DNA from: Acrocarpospora pleiomorpha
Lineage (GTDB): Bacteria; Actinomycetota; Actinomycetes; Streptosporangiales; Streptosporangiaceae
DNA length: 37,322 nucleotides
Reading direction: 5' to 3'
Assembly (NCBI RefSeq): GCF_009687885.1
Contig: NZ_BLAF01000007.1
Span: forward strand, 255,800-293,121
The translations under genes and the position numbers were made by a program. This document shows positions 24,236 through 32,244 of this stretch, piece by piece. Each line of letters begins with the position of its first letter. Position 1 is the first letter of the stretch. Below the pieces are notes generated by a model, which was not told where the DNA came from, made no database searches, and was given only the letters and a program-made list of their open reading frames with translations.

Positions 24236-25105
24236 TCAGGTGCGGCGTGCGGCCCAGACGGTGCGCTCGGTGCGTACCGAGAGGTCGTCGCGGCGCAGGA
24301 TGCTGTGGGGGCTGTCCGTGTCGAGCAGCCGGTCGAGCGCGGCGAGGTCTTCGGCCGGGAGCGATTCGGCGGCGACGCCGCGGATGCGCCGAAGCGCGCC
24401 CAGGGCGTAGCGGCCGATGGCTTCGCTGTGGGCGCCGTCGATGTTCACGGTGATGGTGCGCTCGCCGTCGAGGGTGAACCCGGCGGCGGTGAGCATCGGT
24501 CCCCAGTCGGCGCCGCGGTGGGGCACGTGTTCGGCGTGGAAGTGATCGGTCGCGGCGTGGCAGCGGTCTTCCAGGCCGGGCCGGTCTTCGGGGGCGCCTT
24601 CTGGCAGGAAGCGGGGCAACCCGGCCAGCTCGACGACGGCGAACAGGCCGCCGGACGGGAGCATGTCGTGGACGTTGCGCAGGGCGTGGTCGGGGTCGGC
24701 CATGTGGTGCATCGAGGCGGAGGCCCAGACCAGGTCCGGCGTCCCGAGGTCGGGCCAGTCGGCGGCGTCGAGGTCGGCCTGCACGATCCGCACACGGTCG
24801 TCCAGATCCTGGGCGCACGCCTTCTCCCGCAGGCGCTGAAGGTGTCCGAGCGAGGCGTCGACGGCGATGACGTGAGCCTCGGGGAAACGGTTCAGGAGGG
24901 CGAAGGTGCCCGCTCCCGTGCCGCAGCCCAGGTCGACGATCTGGCGCGGGCTGGTTTTCAGGGGCAGCCATGCGGTGATGGCGGCGATGTGCTCGGCGAG
25001 GACTTCCGCGTCCAGGTCGAGGATTTCCGCCTGGCCGGCGTCGTCCTGCTGGTGGTGGCCGTGCTGCGCGCCGTGGTGGGGAGCGTGCGGGTGTGCGTGG
25101 GTCAT
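24236..25105 (-). CDS. SAM-dependent methyltransferase with a His-rich N-terminus
   Basis: 289 aa. Motif I is IVDLGCGTGAGTFALL, with an acidic motif II (VIAVDAS) and DLVWASASMHHMADPDHAL for motif IV, so it is a class I methyltransferase of the Methyltransf_11/25 type. Eight of the first 18 residues are His (MTHAHPHAPHHGAQHGHH), a feature that often signals metal binding. The acceptor is unknown. The start region is preceded at 8 nt by a 14-bp motif that also precedes the adjacent regulator gene, which suggests control by that regulator. Confidence 0.85.
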   Translation of the reverse strand: MTHAHPHAPHHGAQHGHHQQDDAGQAEILDLDAEVLAEHIAAITAWLPLKTSPRQIVDLGCGTGAGTFALLNRFPEAHVIAVDASLGHLQRLREKACAQDLDDRVRIVQADLDAADWPDLGTPDLVWASASMHHMADPDHALRNVHDMLPSGGLFAVVELAGLPRFLPEGAPEDRPGLEDRCHAATDHFHAEHVPHRGADWGPMLTAAGFTLDGERTITVNIDGAHSEAIGRYALGALRRIRGVAAESLPAEDLAALDRLLDTDSPHSILRRDDLSVRTERTVWAARRT

Positions 25106-25113
25106 GCCGTCAC

Positions 25114-25127
25114 CGTAAGGCGGGTTT
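25114..25127 (-). promoter_or_regulatory. Operator-like motif upstream of the methyltransferase (copy 1)
   Basis: On the minus strand this reads AAACCCGCCTTACG, ending 8 nt before the ATG at 25105. The same motif with two changes (AAACCCGCATTGCG) precedes the XRE regulator gene. Two copies in matching places suggest a shared operator or promoter element, possibly bound by the XRE protein. Confidence 0.45.
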
Positions 25128-25224
25128 GCTTATGCGGCACGACGGCTCCCGGAATGCGCAAGATGTCAGCGCGTGGCAATGCCCGACGCGCAAGGCGCAC
25201 CCGGACCGAGGGCGCGCGTTGCCG

Positions 25225-25830
25225 TCATTCGCGGATGCCAGGGGTGTCGGGGTCGCTGCCGTTGTCGCGCTGGTGTCCGCGGCGGGCATCGCGGTCGAAG
25301 ATGCCCAGAATGTCACACGGTCCGCCTTCGACGCCGATGGCGTGCGGCATCATGGTGGGGAACTCGGCGGCCTGGTTGGTCTCGAGACGGAAGCGCCGAT
25401 GGCCCAGCATGAGGATCGCGGTGCCGGAGAGGACGACCAGCCATTCCCGGCCGGGGTGGGCACGCATGCGGGCGGGGTTGTCGGGCGGTGGCTCGGTCAT
25501 GCGCTGGCGTACGACGCTCATGCCGGGGTCGGCCTTCACGGGCCAGCGCATCAGGCCGTGGGTGGCGTCGATCATCGGGCTGGTGACGACGTCGTCGGCG
25601 GCGGTCTCGACGAGCTGGTCGAGGGTGGTGTCCAGGGCGCGGGCGAGGGTGACGAGCTGGTCCAGGGCGAGACGGCGCTGACCGTTCTCGATGCGGCTCA
25701 GTGAGGACTGGCTGAGGTTGGCGCGGGTGGCCAGTTCGTCCAGGGACCAGCCCTGCGCGACCCGCAGAGCGCGGATGCGTTTGCGTACGAGGCTGTCCAG
25801 CTCTCCACTTTCTTGCGTCATGCGCAACAT
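25225..25830 (-). CDS. XRE-family regulator with a C-terminal cupin domain
   Basis: 201 aa from the ATG at 25830 (GAAGGG 6 nt upstream). Residues about 14-68 are a helix-turn-helix of the Cro/CI type (RVAQGWSLDELATRANLSQS, then LSRIENGQRRLALDQL). Residues about 105-180 form a small cupin (REWLVVLSGTAILMLGHRRF), the usual ligand-sensing part of this family, whose members often repress exporters or detoxification genes. It is divergent from the oxidoreductase-MFS unit at 25905-28157, so regulation of that unit is likely. The region between, 25831-25904, has the motif copy at 25844-25857. Confidence 0.87.
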   Translation of the reverse strand: MLRMTQESGELDSLVRKRIRALRVAQGWSLDELATRANLSQSSLSRIENGQRRLALDQLVTLARALDTTLDQLVETAADDVVTSPMIDATHGLMRWPVKADPGMSVVRQRMTEPPPDNPARMRAHPGREWLVVLSGTAILMLGHRRFRLETNQAAEFPTMMPHAIGVEGGPCDILGIFDRDARRGHQRDNGSDPDTPGIRE

Positions 25831-25843
25831 CGTATGCCCTTCT

Positions 25844-25857
25844 CGCAATGCGGGTTT
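25844..25857 (-). promoter_or_regulatory. Operator-like motif upstream of the XRE regulator (copy 2)
   Basis: Minus-strand AAACCCGCATTGCG, ending 13 nt before the regulator ATG and also inside the promoter region of the divergent oxidoreductase gene. It matches copy 1 at 12 of 14 bases, consistent with autoregulation and shared control. A separate short inverted repeat (TTGCG-5-CGCAA) lies over the regulator start at about 25813-25827. Confidence 0.45.
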
Positions 25858-25904
25858 AACGTCGTGTGCGGAAGGCCCGAAGCGGCTGGAGGAAAGGGCG
25901 CGAC

Positions 25905-26447
25905 ATGTCTGTGCAGACTTCTTGCTACGCGAGCGACGCACTGCCTGGTGAGACCGTGGACGTTGTGGTGATCGGCGGCGGCGCGGCGGGCTTGAACGGT
26001 GCGCTGATACTGGCCCGCTCCCGCCGCACGGTCGTCGTGATCGACAGCGGCACGGTGACGGCGCGCCGCGTGCTGGTGGCCACCGGCCTGCGGGACGTGC
26101 CGCCGGACGTGCCCGGCCTCGCCGAGCACTGGGGGCACGGTGTGGTGCACTGCCCGTACTGCCACGGCTGGGAGGTACGCGACGAACCGATCGGCATCCT
26201 CGCCACCGGCCCTCCCTCGATCCATCACGCGCTGCTGTTCCGTCAGCTGACCGACGACCTCGTCTACTTCACCCACGGCACGGATCTCGACGAGAACACC
26301 CGAGCGCGCTTCGCCGTCGGCGACATCCGCGTCATCGACACCCCGGTGCGGGAAGTCATGACGAGCGAGGACGGCGGCATCGCGGGCGTGCGCCTGACCG
26401 ATGGCACGGTCGTGGCCCGCCGCATCCTCGCGGTCGCCCCCGCCTGA
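25905..26447 (+). CDS. Thioredoxin-reductase-like oxidoreductase, internally deleted and 3'-truncated
   Basis: 180 aa, ATG at 25905 with GGAGGAAAGGG upstream. The FAD loop VVVIGGGAAGLNGALILARS and the redox pair HCPYCHGWEVRDEP are those of thioredoxin-reductase-like flavoproteins, which are normally about 300 aa. Here VVVIDSG runs straight into TVTARRVLVATGLRD: about 60 residues that usually lie between are missing, and the C-terminus stops at ILAVAPA, before the second FAD-binding stretch. The frame is open in spite of both losses. It is probably a decaying gene with little or no flavoenzyme activity, though a small remnant protein may be made. It lies just upstream of the MFS exporter. Confidence 0.75.
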   Translation: MSVQTSCYASDALPGETVDVVVIGGGAAGLNGALILARSRRTVVVIDSGTVTARRVLVATGLRDVPPDVPGLAEHWGHGVVHCPYCHGWEVRDEPIGILATGPPSIHHALLFRQLTDDLVYFTHGTDLDENTRARFAVGDIRVIDTPVREVMTSEDGGIAGVRLTDGTVVARRILAVAPA

Positions 26448-26558
26448 CGTTAAGGCTCGTACGAGTCCCGCGCGCGGTGGCCGGACCCCTACTCCATCCA
26501 CTTCGGCGACCGGACCTACTCCGGCGCTGATTCTGCATGCCCATTTTGAGAGGAATCC

Positions 26559-28157
26559 ATGAGTACAGACCAGCCTCCACAGGTGGCGGCCGCTGACGGA
26601 AGCGGCGGAGGCGCACCGGATGCGCGTCAGCTGCGCACCATTCTGATCGCCGTCTCCATCGCGCTGATGGCCGTCATCGCGTCGGTGTCCGGGCTGAACG
26701 TCGCCCAGACGCACATGGCCGTCGAGTTCGGCGCCTCGCAGAACACTATCTTGTGGATCATCAACATCTACACCCTGACCCTGGCCGCGCTGCTGCTGCC
26801 GCTCGGCGCGATCGGTGACCGCCTGGGCCGCAAGCCCATGCTGATCGCCGGGCTGGGTGTCTTCGGCGTCGCCGGCGTCATGGCGGGCCTGGCTCCGACG
26901 GCCGAGGTGATGCTGGCCGCGCGCGTGGCCGGCGGTATCGGCGCTGCGATGATCATGCCCATCACGCTCGCCGTCATCACCTCCACCTTCCCCGAGGAGG
27001 AACGTGGCACGGCGATCGGTGTGTGGACCGGCGTCGCCGGAGGCGGCGGCATCCTGGGCATGTTCCTCTCCGCGCTCCTCGTCGACGTCGCCGACTGGCG
27101 CTGGCTGTTCGTCCTGCCCGTGGCCCTGATCATCGTGGCCCTGGCCATGATGCTGAAGTCGGTCCCCAACTCCCGCGAGAGGTCCGCCCACAGCTTCGAC
27201 ACCGTCGGCGCGCTGGTATCCACGGTCGCGGTGGTCGGGCTCATCTTCGTCCTGCAGGAGGGCCCCGAGCGTGGCTGGACCGCGCCCGCGACTCTGATCA
27301 GTCTCGCTGTCGGTCTCATCGCCGCGATCGGCTTCGTGGCCTGGGAGCGGCACCGCCGGGACGCCTCGCTGCTGGACGTACGCCTGTTCCGGGAGCGTGC
27401 TCTGGCCGGCGGCTCGATCACGCTGCTGGTGGTCTTCGGCGTCCAGGCGGGCATCGCCGTGGTCCTCTTCCCGTTCTTCCAGGCCGTGCTCGGCTGGTCG
27501 GGGCTGCTGTCCACGCTGGCCCTGATGCCCATGGCCGTCATGATGATGATGACCTCCGGCCTCGCCCCCAAGCTGGCCGTACGCATCGGTTCTCGCTCGA
27601 CCATGGCCACAGGCATCGCGCTGGCCGCCGCCGGCCTGGCCCTCATGGCCCTCTTCGTCTCCGCTGACGGCGGCTACCTGACCATCCTGCCCGGCATGCT
27701 CGCCATGGGCATCGGCATGGGCCTGTCGATGACCCCCTCCACCGAGGCCATCACCGGCTCCCTGCCGCGCGAGAAGCAGGGTGTCGCCTCCGCGCTCAAC
27801 GACGTCACCCGCGAGTTCGGCACCGCCCTCGGTGTCGCCCTGCTCGGGGCGCTGCTGTCCGCCGGCTACCGCAGCGCCATCGACGACCGCCTGCAGGACA
27901 TTCCCCAGGATGCCGCGGACACCGCGCGCGAAGGCATCGCCAACGCCGTCGAGGTGGCGGGCACCACCGGCTCGCACGCCGAAGACCTGGTCCGCGCCGC
28001 CCAGCAGTCCTTCGTCGACGGCTGGCAGCAGGCCATGTGGGCAGGCGTCGCCGTCATGGGCGTCCTGTTCGTCTACATCGCCCTGCGCGGCCCCAAGAAC
28101 TCCGCCCCCGTGGCGGACGACGACGCCGAGACCACCGAGGCCGTCGCCGCCCGCTAA
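26559..28157 (+). CDS. DHA2-family MFS drug exporter
   Basis: 532 aa, about 14 membrane helices. Motif A is present as GAIGDRLGRKPMLIAG, with GVWTGVAGGGGILGMFLSALL for motif C, typical of the EmrB/QacA (DHA2) group of proton-driven drug exporters. The start at 26559 has AGAGG a few nt upstream. The XRE-cupin regulator, read in the opposite direction, is the likely controller. The C-terminal tail (GPKNSAPVADDDAETTEAVAAR) and the following bases exist a second time, diverged, at 31630-31745. Confidence 0.92.
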   Translation: MSTDQPPQVAAADGSGGGAPDARQLRTILIAVSIALMAVIASVSGLNVAQTHMAVEFGASQNTILWIINIYTLTLAALLLPLGAIGDRLGRKPMLIAGLGVFGVAGVMAGLAPTAEVMLAARVAGGIGAAMIMPITLAVITSTFPEEERGTAIGVWTGVAGGGGILGMFLSALLVDVADWRWLFVLPVALIIVALAMMLKSVPNSRERSAHSFDTVGALVSTVAVVGLIFVLQEGPERGWTAPATLISLAVGLIAAIGFVAWERHRRDASLLDVRLFRERALAGGSITLLVVFGVQAGIAVVLFPFFQAVLGWSGLLSTLALMPMAVMMMMTSGLAPKLAVRIGSRSTMATGIALAAAGLALMALFVSADGGYLTILPGMLAMGIGMGLSMTPSTEAITGSLPREKQGVASALNDVTREFGTALGVALLGALLSAGYRSAIDDRLQDIPQDAADTAREGIANAVEVAGTTGSHAEDLVRAAQQSFVDGWQQAMWAGVAVMGVLFVYIALRGPKNSAPVADDDAETTEAVAAR

Positions 28158-28193
28158 CGGCGTAAGCGGTGAGCGGACGGCACGAAGACCGCT
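28077..28193 (+). repeat. Direct repeat copy A: 3' end of the MFS gene and following bases
   Basis: By hand alignment about 90% of these 117 bases recur at 31630-31745, covering the last 26 codons, the stop and about 35 bases after it. The two copies flank the PobA-like, AraC and siderophore-interacting genes. Confidence 0.85.
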
Positions 28194-28194
28194 T
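28164..28194 (+). terminator. Weak hairpin after the MFS gene
   Basis: AAGCGGT at 28164-28170 pairs with ACCGCTT at 28188-28194 across a 17-nt loop, 7 nt after the stop. There is no T-run. It is not conserved in the second copy of this sequence. Confidence 0.35.
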
Positions 28195-28199
28195 GCCGA

Positions 28200-29372
28200 T
28201 TACTCGGAAAGGCGATTTGCCGCAGGTGGTTCCAACAGCGTTTCCAGGTTCACCCGGGCGATCCGCTTGCGGAACTCCCCTGTGTAGGAGGTGTCACCGG
28301 AGTCGTGCATGGTGTCGGTCATCCAGACCGCGGATGCCTGACGCTCCCACGTGTGGCTCAGGCAGGTGTCGGAGTAGCTGTCGAGCAGACACGAGTCGTC
28401 GTTCTGGGCGTGGTGGATGACCGCGCGGGCGAACACTTCGGCGTCGTGGAGGGCGAGGCTCATCCCTTCCGCGCTCATCGGGGAGATGAGGTGTGCCGCG
28501 TCCCCGAGCAGGTAGAGCCTGCCGTGGCTCATGGGGCTGAACACCACACCGCGCAGCGGCACGACCTGCTTGCTCGTGATCGGGCCCTTGGCCGCCACGG
28601 GTGCGCCGAAACGAGCTTCCAGTTCGTTCCAGACGCGCTCGTCCGGCCATTGTTCGATGGTGTCGGTGACCGGGCACTGCAGGTAGAGACGGCTCGCGTT
28701 CGGGCCGCGAGTGATCTGCGCGGCGAAGCCGCGAGAGTGCACTGCCAGCACCGCCAGCGGATCCGCCGGCACCTCCGTCATGACAGTCAGCCAGGCGTAC
28801 CCGAACTCATGGGTGTAGCAGGTGAGAACGTCGGCGGGAATGGCCGTCCTGCTGACGCCGTGGTAGCCGTCGCTGCCGGCGACGAAGTCACAGCCGAGCA
28901 CCTTCGTCGAGCCGGCCGCATCCCGATAACGAACCAGGGGACGCTCGGTGTCGAGGCATTCCAGCGAAACGTCTTCGGCTTCGAAGCGAAGGTCACCGCC
29001 GTCGCGGAGGAAAACCTTGATGAGGTTCCGGACGAGGACCTGCTGAGGGCAGTAGGCACCGTCAAAATCATCCGCGTCGTCCTCGTCCGCCTTCCAATAC
29101 CGCTTCTCTCCGTCGACCAGCATCGGCATACCCGAATCGGAGGTACCGAGGCTGTGGCCTTCCACCACCTCCCCCATCCCCCATTCGTGCAACATGCGCA
29201 CCCCTCCGGCATCGAGAGCCCCAGCCCGTTGCCGCTGCTCGACGTATTCACGGCTGTGCTTCTCCAAGACGATGCAACTGATTCCGCTGCGCACCAGGAA
29301 ATTGCCCAACGCGAGCCCGGCGACTCCGCCGCCCACGATGACCACGGTGGTGTTCTCATCCGCCTGGATCAT
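28200..29372 (-). CDS. PobA-like FAD-dependent aromatic hydroxylase
   Basis: 390 aa. The N-terminal FAD fold is VVIVGGGVAGLALGNFLV, the second FAD site is RLYLLGDAAHLISPMSAEGM, and the active-site strand EQRQRAGALDAGGVRML matches the region RIRAGVLE in 4-hydroxybenzoate 3-monooxygenase (PobA). These NAD(P)H enzymes add a hydroxyl ortho to a phenol group. Length fits the family (about 390-395). The substrate is not certain, because related enzymes act on other phenols. An AraC-type regulator lies upstream on the same strand. The gene ends 2 bp after the MFS-side repeat. Confidence 0.85.
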   Translation of the reverse strand: MIQADENTTVVIVGGGVAGLALGNFLVRSGISCIVLEKHSREYVEQRQRAGALDAGGVRMLHEWGMGEVVEGHSLGTSDSGMPMLVDGEKRYWKADEDDADDFDGAYCPQQVLVRNLIKVFLRDGGDLRFEAEDVSLECLDTERPLVRYRDAAGSTKVLGCDFVAGSDGYHGVSRTAIPADVLTCYTHEFGYAWLTVMTEVPADPLAVLAVHSRGFAAQITRGPNASRLYLQCPVTDTIEQWPDERVWNELEARFGAPVAAKGPITSKQVVPLRGVVFSPMSHGRLYLLGDAAHLISPMSAEGMSLALHDAEVFARAVIHHAQNDDSCLLDSYSDTCLSHTWERQASAVWMTDTMHDSGDTSYTGEFRKRIARVNLETLLEPPAANRLSE

Positions 29373-29499
29373 GTGCTTTCCCTACTCCTCGAAGAAATGT
29401 GGACGTTGACGGCCCGGATGGATCACGGGCCGTCGACCACCACTGTGAATCCGGCAGCGGTTGCCGACAACCGACAACCGGACAGTCCATAACGAAAAG

Positions 29500-29515
29500 C
29501 CGCCAAACTTGGCGG
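29500..29515 (-). terminator. Hairpin with T-run after the AraC-type gene
   Basis: CCGCCAA-AC-TTGGCGG is a perfect 7-bp stem with a 2-nt loop. On the minus strand it is followed by CTTTTCGTT, the usual intrinsic-terminator layout, 24 nt beyond the AraC-type stop at 29539. Confidence 0.6.
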
Positions 29516-29538
29516 TGAGCCGCAGGGGCCGGTTGCCG

Positions 29539-30324
29539 CTACTTGCCGTGGTGGTGCAGGTCGACCTGGTAACGGCCCGGAGTCTGGCCGACAACGGCGG
29601 TGAAGGCTTCGATGAAAGTCGAGGGGTTGGACCACCCGCACGCGATCGCGGTGTCGGTGACGGACTGGCCGTCGGTGAGGTGGACCAGGGCGTGGTGGAC
29701 GCGCAAGATCGTGCGCCAGCGGCGGAAACTCATGCCGAGGTCGGTGTGGAACAGCCGGCTGAGGGTGCGCTCGCTCGCCCCCGCGGTGCGCCCCAGCTCC
29801 GCCAGGGTTGTGGTCTGACCCGGATCGGCGTGCAGGAGATCGGTGACGACGCGCAGCCGGTCGTCACGCGGCTCGGGCAAGTGCAAGGACTGCTCGGGAG
29901 TCTCACCGAGCTCGTCGATCACCACCGCGCGCAACCGCCCGTCGGCGCCCGGAGGTCTCCCGCTCCCGCCGGTCAGTGCCAGGAGGGCTTCGCGCAGTAG
30001 CGGGCTCACCCCGAACACGCTGGGGTGCGCCACGAGTTCACCGCACTCGTCGGCCGGAATGGCGACGACACGGGCGTCGGTCCTGCCGTAGAAGCGGTGG
30101 GAGTGCTCGAACCCCGGCGGCGTCCACGTCACCCGGTTGGCAGGCGCCAGCCAGGTTCCGCGCTCGGTCGTCGTGGCCAAGGCGCCGGCGGCCGCGTACA
30201 CCAGCTGGCCATCGGGGTGGGAGTGGGTGTCCAGGTGGTAGCCGTGCGGGAGCCAGCCTCCACCGCGAGGCGTCGTTTCTACCGGCCTTGCGGATGGCGG
30301 GGAAGGTTGGCGGGTTTCCTGCAT
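29539..30324 (-). CDS. AraC-family regulator with an N-terminal cupin
   Basis: 261 aa. The N-terminal part is an AraC sensor cupin (HSHPDGQLVYAAAGALATTT). The C-terminal 100 residues hold two helix-turn-helix motifs (TLAELGRTAGASERTLSRLF and VTDTAIACGWSNPSTFIEAF). It is divergent from the siderophore-interacting gene (92 bp between them) and upstream of the PobA-like gene in the same direction, so either may be its target. The effector is unknown. A hairpin terminator follows it. Confidence 0.88.
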   Translation of the reverse strand: MQETRQPSPPSARPVETTPRGGGWLPHGYHLDTHSHPDGQLVYAAAGALATTTERGTWLAPANRVTWTPPGFEHSHRFYGRTDARVVAIPADECGELVAHPSVFGVSPLLREALLALTGGSGRPPGADGRLRAVVIDELGETPEQSLHLPEPRDDRLRVVTDLLHADPGQTTTLAELGRTAGASERTLSRLFHTDLGMSFRRWRTILRVHHALVHLTDGQSVTDTAIACGWSNPSTFIEAFTAVVGQTPGRYQVDLHHHGK

Positions 30325-30415
30325 CGCGCGTCAGCTTACCGGTGGTGCGGCGGCTGCGGCAGGACAAGGATCGGCCTCATGAACAGTGAGGTATGGGCGC
30401 ATACCGGAGGGACCG
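30325..30415. promoter_or_regulatory. Divergent region between the AraC-type regulator and the siderophore-interacting gene
   Basis: A 91-bp spacer, too short for more than one promoter each way. GGAGG at 30406-30410 serves the SIP start. No clear direct repeats of the AraC operator kind were seen. Confidence 0.4.
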
Positions 30416-31252
30416 TTGAGTAGCCTCGGATCATTGGCGGCCGGGTACCGGCGCCCGCGCCACCGGCGGATGTTGGCGCTGACCGTCCAGGGCCGCGAAC
30501 GGATCAGTCCTCACTTTGTGTCTATCACCCTGGGTGGAAACGACTTCCAGTACCTGGAACAGTCCGGGTACGACCAGGCGGGCCGCCTGTTCTTCGCAGG
30601 ACCCGGTCAGGATGAGGTCGTGCTCCCGACCAGCGAGAAGTGGATGCTCCAGTACACTCTGCAATCGGCCAAGAGGCGGCCGCGAGTCAGGTCGTACTCG
30701 ATCCGGCGCTTCCGGCCGGAGATGTCCGCGTTCGACATCGAGTTCTCCCTCCACGAGGAGCCGGACTCGGACCGGTCCGCCGCTCCGGGAACCGCTTGGG
30801 CGCTGGCGGCCGAGCCGGGCGACGAGGTCGCTTTCCTCGACGAGGGATGCGGCTACGTACCCACCGCCGGCGCCGCCTGGCAACTGCTCGTCGGCGACGA
30901 GAGCGCGTTACCGGCGATCCTCGCGATCCTGGAACATTCCCCCGACGCGCTGCCCGCCGAGGTGTTCCTCGAAGTACCCGCCAGCGACGACATCCGCGGC
31001 GAGGTCACCGCGCCCGCAGCCACGAAGATCCACTGGTTGCCCCGCAACGAACCCTCCATAAGACCGGGCACGCTCGCTCTGCAGGCCGTACAGGCCGCGC
31101 AACTCCGCCCCGGCCCCTACTACGCCTGGGCCGCAGGCGAGTCCGCGCTCGCCACCGGCATCCGCAGGCATCTCGTCAACGACCGCAACGTCCCCAAATC
31201 CAACATCTCCTTCCGCGGCTACTGGAGACACGGCAGAGCCAGCCTCGGCTGA
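30416..31252 (+). CDS. Siderophore-interacting protein (FAD-binding ferric reductase type)
   Basis: 278 aa from TTG at 30416 (GGAGGG 4-5 nt upstream); GTG at 30386 is an alternative. The FAD-binding barrel has RPRVRSYSIRRFRPE, matching the R-x-Y-[ST]-[IV]-R flavin motif, and the C-terminal NAD(P)H domain ends in YYAWAAGESALATGIRRHL and GYWRHGRA. SIP proteins reduce Fe3+ in imported siderophores to release iron. No siderophore transporter or synthase is nearby. The divergent AraC-type gene is the natural regulator. Confidence 0.88.
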   Translation: MSSLGSLAAGYRRPRHRRMLALTVQGRERISPHFVSITLGGNDFQYLEQSGYDQAGRLFFAGPGQDEVVLPTSEKWMLQYTLQSAKRRPRVRSYSIRRFRPEMSAFDIEFSLHEEPDSDRSAAPGTAWALAAEPGDEVAFLDEGCGYVPTAGAAWQLLVGDESALPAILAILEHSPDALPAEVFLEVPASDDIRGEVTAPAATKIHWLPRNEPSIRPGTLALQAVQAAQLRPGPYYAWAAGESALATGIRRHLVNDRNVPKSNISFRGYWRHGRASLG

Positions 31253-31588
31253 CCACCCCACACCACCATCAGCACCCTTCCCGGCCAGCTGCTTTCCCAA
31301 GTGGTGTCACCGGGCGGGCGAACACTCCGCCCAGCGCTGTCGCCAGACCCATCCGATCAGCACATTTCCTCAACGGGTCGGACAGCTTGCCTGACAAGCC
31401 CCTTGACGTCCCCGACGACGGAACAACCCCCGGTCCCATCCCGTACGCCTCACCTGAACGCGCACCCGATTCTGTTACGGATTTGATCTAGATCCTTGCA
31501 GATCAGGTCCACCTTCTTCTCAGCACCGACAGCAGGATCAGTGCTGCCGCGACCACGTTCACCGCCGGTGCCGAACCGCCTGACCCGT

Positions 31589-31610
31589 CATCACGAGTCG
31601 CGGCGAGAGA
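31589..31610. repeat. 22-bp dispersed repeat, copy 1
   Basis: The bases CATCACGAGTCGCGGCGA plus GAGA are identical at 32985-33006, and similarity continues weakly for about 20 bases to the right (CTCCC-x-CCCC). The two copies bracket the Lrp and LysE genes. No transposase or inverted pair is linked to them. Confidence 0.8.
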
Positions 31611-31629
31611 GACCGAGATCTCCCACCCC

Positions 31630-31745
31630 ATCGCTCTGCGCGGCCCCAAGAACTCCGCCCCTGGGCGGACAACGACGCCGAGGCCACCGAGGCCGTCGCC
31701 GCCCGATAACGGCGTAAGGGGTGGGCGGACGGCCCGAAGGCTGCT
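31630..31745 (+). repeat. Direct repeat copy B: diverged relic of the MFS gene 3' end
   Basis: Matches 28077-28193 at about 90%, including the stop region (CGATAACGGCGTAAG). A 1-nt deletion (CCCCTG-GG against CCCCCGTGG) breaks the frame, and nothing upstream of it looks like an MFS gene, so it is a relic and not a coding copy. Confidence 0.85.
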
Positions 31746-31760
31746 GTCCCAGGGGTGGGC

Positions 31761-31790
31761 GTTGGGGACCGCGAGCTCGCGGTGCCCAAC
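31761..31790 (-). terminator. Long hairpin directly after the Lrp gene
   Basis: GTTGGGGACCGCGAG pairs with CTCGCGGTGCCCAAC with one mismatch, ending 1 nt from the Lrp stop. The stem is strong but no T-run follows on the minus strand. Confidence 0.6.
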
Positions 31791-31791
31791 G

Positions 31792-32244
31792 TCACAGGGG
31801 CAAGGGACGGTGCTCGACGACGCTCTTCATGACGAGGGTGGAGCTGAGGCGCTGGACGCCGGGGAGGGTGGCGAGGCGGTCGTCGTAGAGGCGCTGGAAG
31901 GCGGGTAGGTCGCGGGTGATGACGCGCAGGAGGTAGTCGGGGTCGCCGAAGAGCCGTTGGGCTTGCAGGACGTGGGGTACAGCGGCGACCGCCTGTTCGA
32001 AGGCGTCGACGGTGTCGCGGTCCGCGGCGCGCATGGTGACGAAGACGAGGGCCTCGAAGGTCAGGCCGAGGGCGTTGGCGTCGAGGTCCGCGCGGTAGCC
32101 GCTGATCGCGCCGGAGCGCTCCAGGGCGCGTAGCCGGCGGTGGCAGGGCGAGACGCTGAGGCGGACGCGTTCAGCGAGTTCGGTGACGGTGAGGCGTCCG
32201 TCCTGCTGGAGCTCGGCAAGGATTCTCCGGTCTACATCGTCCAC
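31792..32244 (-). CDS. Lrp/AsnC-family transcriptional regulator
   Basis: 150 aa, GTG start at 32244 (the longer open frame upstream is not needed; GGGGGAG lies about 11 nt before). It starts VDDVDRRILAELQQDGRLTV, followed by the helix-turn-helix (ELAERVRLSVSPCHRRLRAL) and a RAM ligand domain (FEALVFVTMRAADRDTVDAF, GDPDYLLRVITRDLPAFQRL). Such proteins sense amino acids. It is divergent from a LysE-type exporter with 115 bp between them, the usual layout for an Lrp-controlled amino-acid exporter. Confidence 0.92.
   Translation of the reverse strand: MDDVDRRILAELQQDGRLTVTELAERVRLSVSPCHRRLRALERSGAISGYRADLDANALGLTFEALVFVTMRAADRDTVDAFEQAVAAVPHVLQAQRLFGDPDYLLRVITRDLPAFQRLYDDRLATLPGVQRLSSTLVMKSVVEHRPLPL

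Larger units (their letters stand above)
31253..31791. other. Gene-debris region between the SIP gene and the Lrp gene
   Basis: No complete gene fits here. It holds three recognisable pieces. First, on the minus strand, 31503-31562 codes for a hydrophobic tail (VNVVAAALILLSVLRRRWT, stop), like the end of a membrane transporter. Second, the short repeat at 31589-31610. Third, the second copy of the MFS 3' end at 31630-31745, shifted by a 1-nt deletion. The mixture suggests past recombination or deletion of transporter genes. Confidence 0.6.

Noticed and set aside
25818..27977. Long minus-strand open frame (719 codons) opposite the oxidoreductase and MFS genes
   Set aside because: Low-complexity His/Gln/Gly translation and full overlap with a clear MFS exporter; an antisense artefact.
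31301..31486. Small plus-strand open frame after the SIP gene
   Set aside because: No ribosome site, no domain and Pro/Thr/Ser-rich random-looking translation in a debris region.
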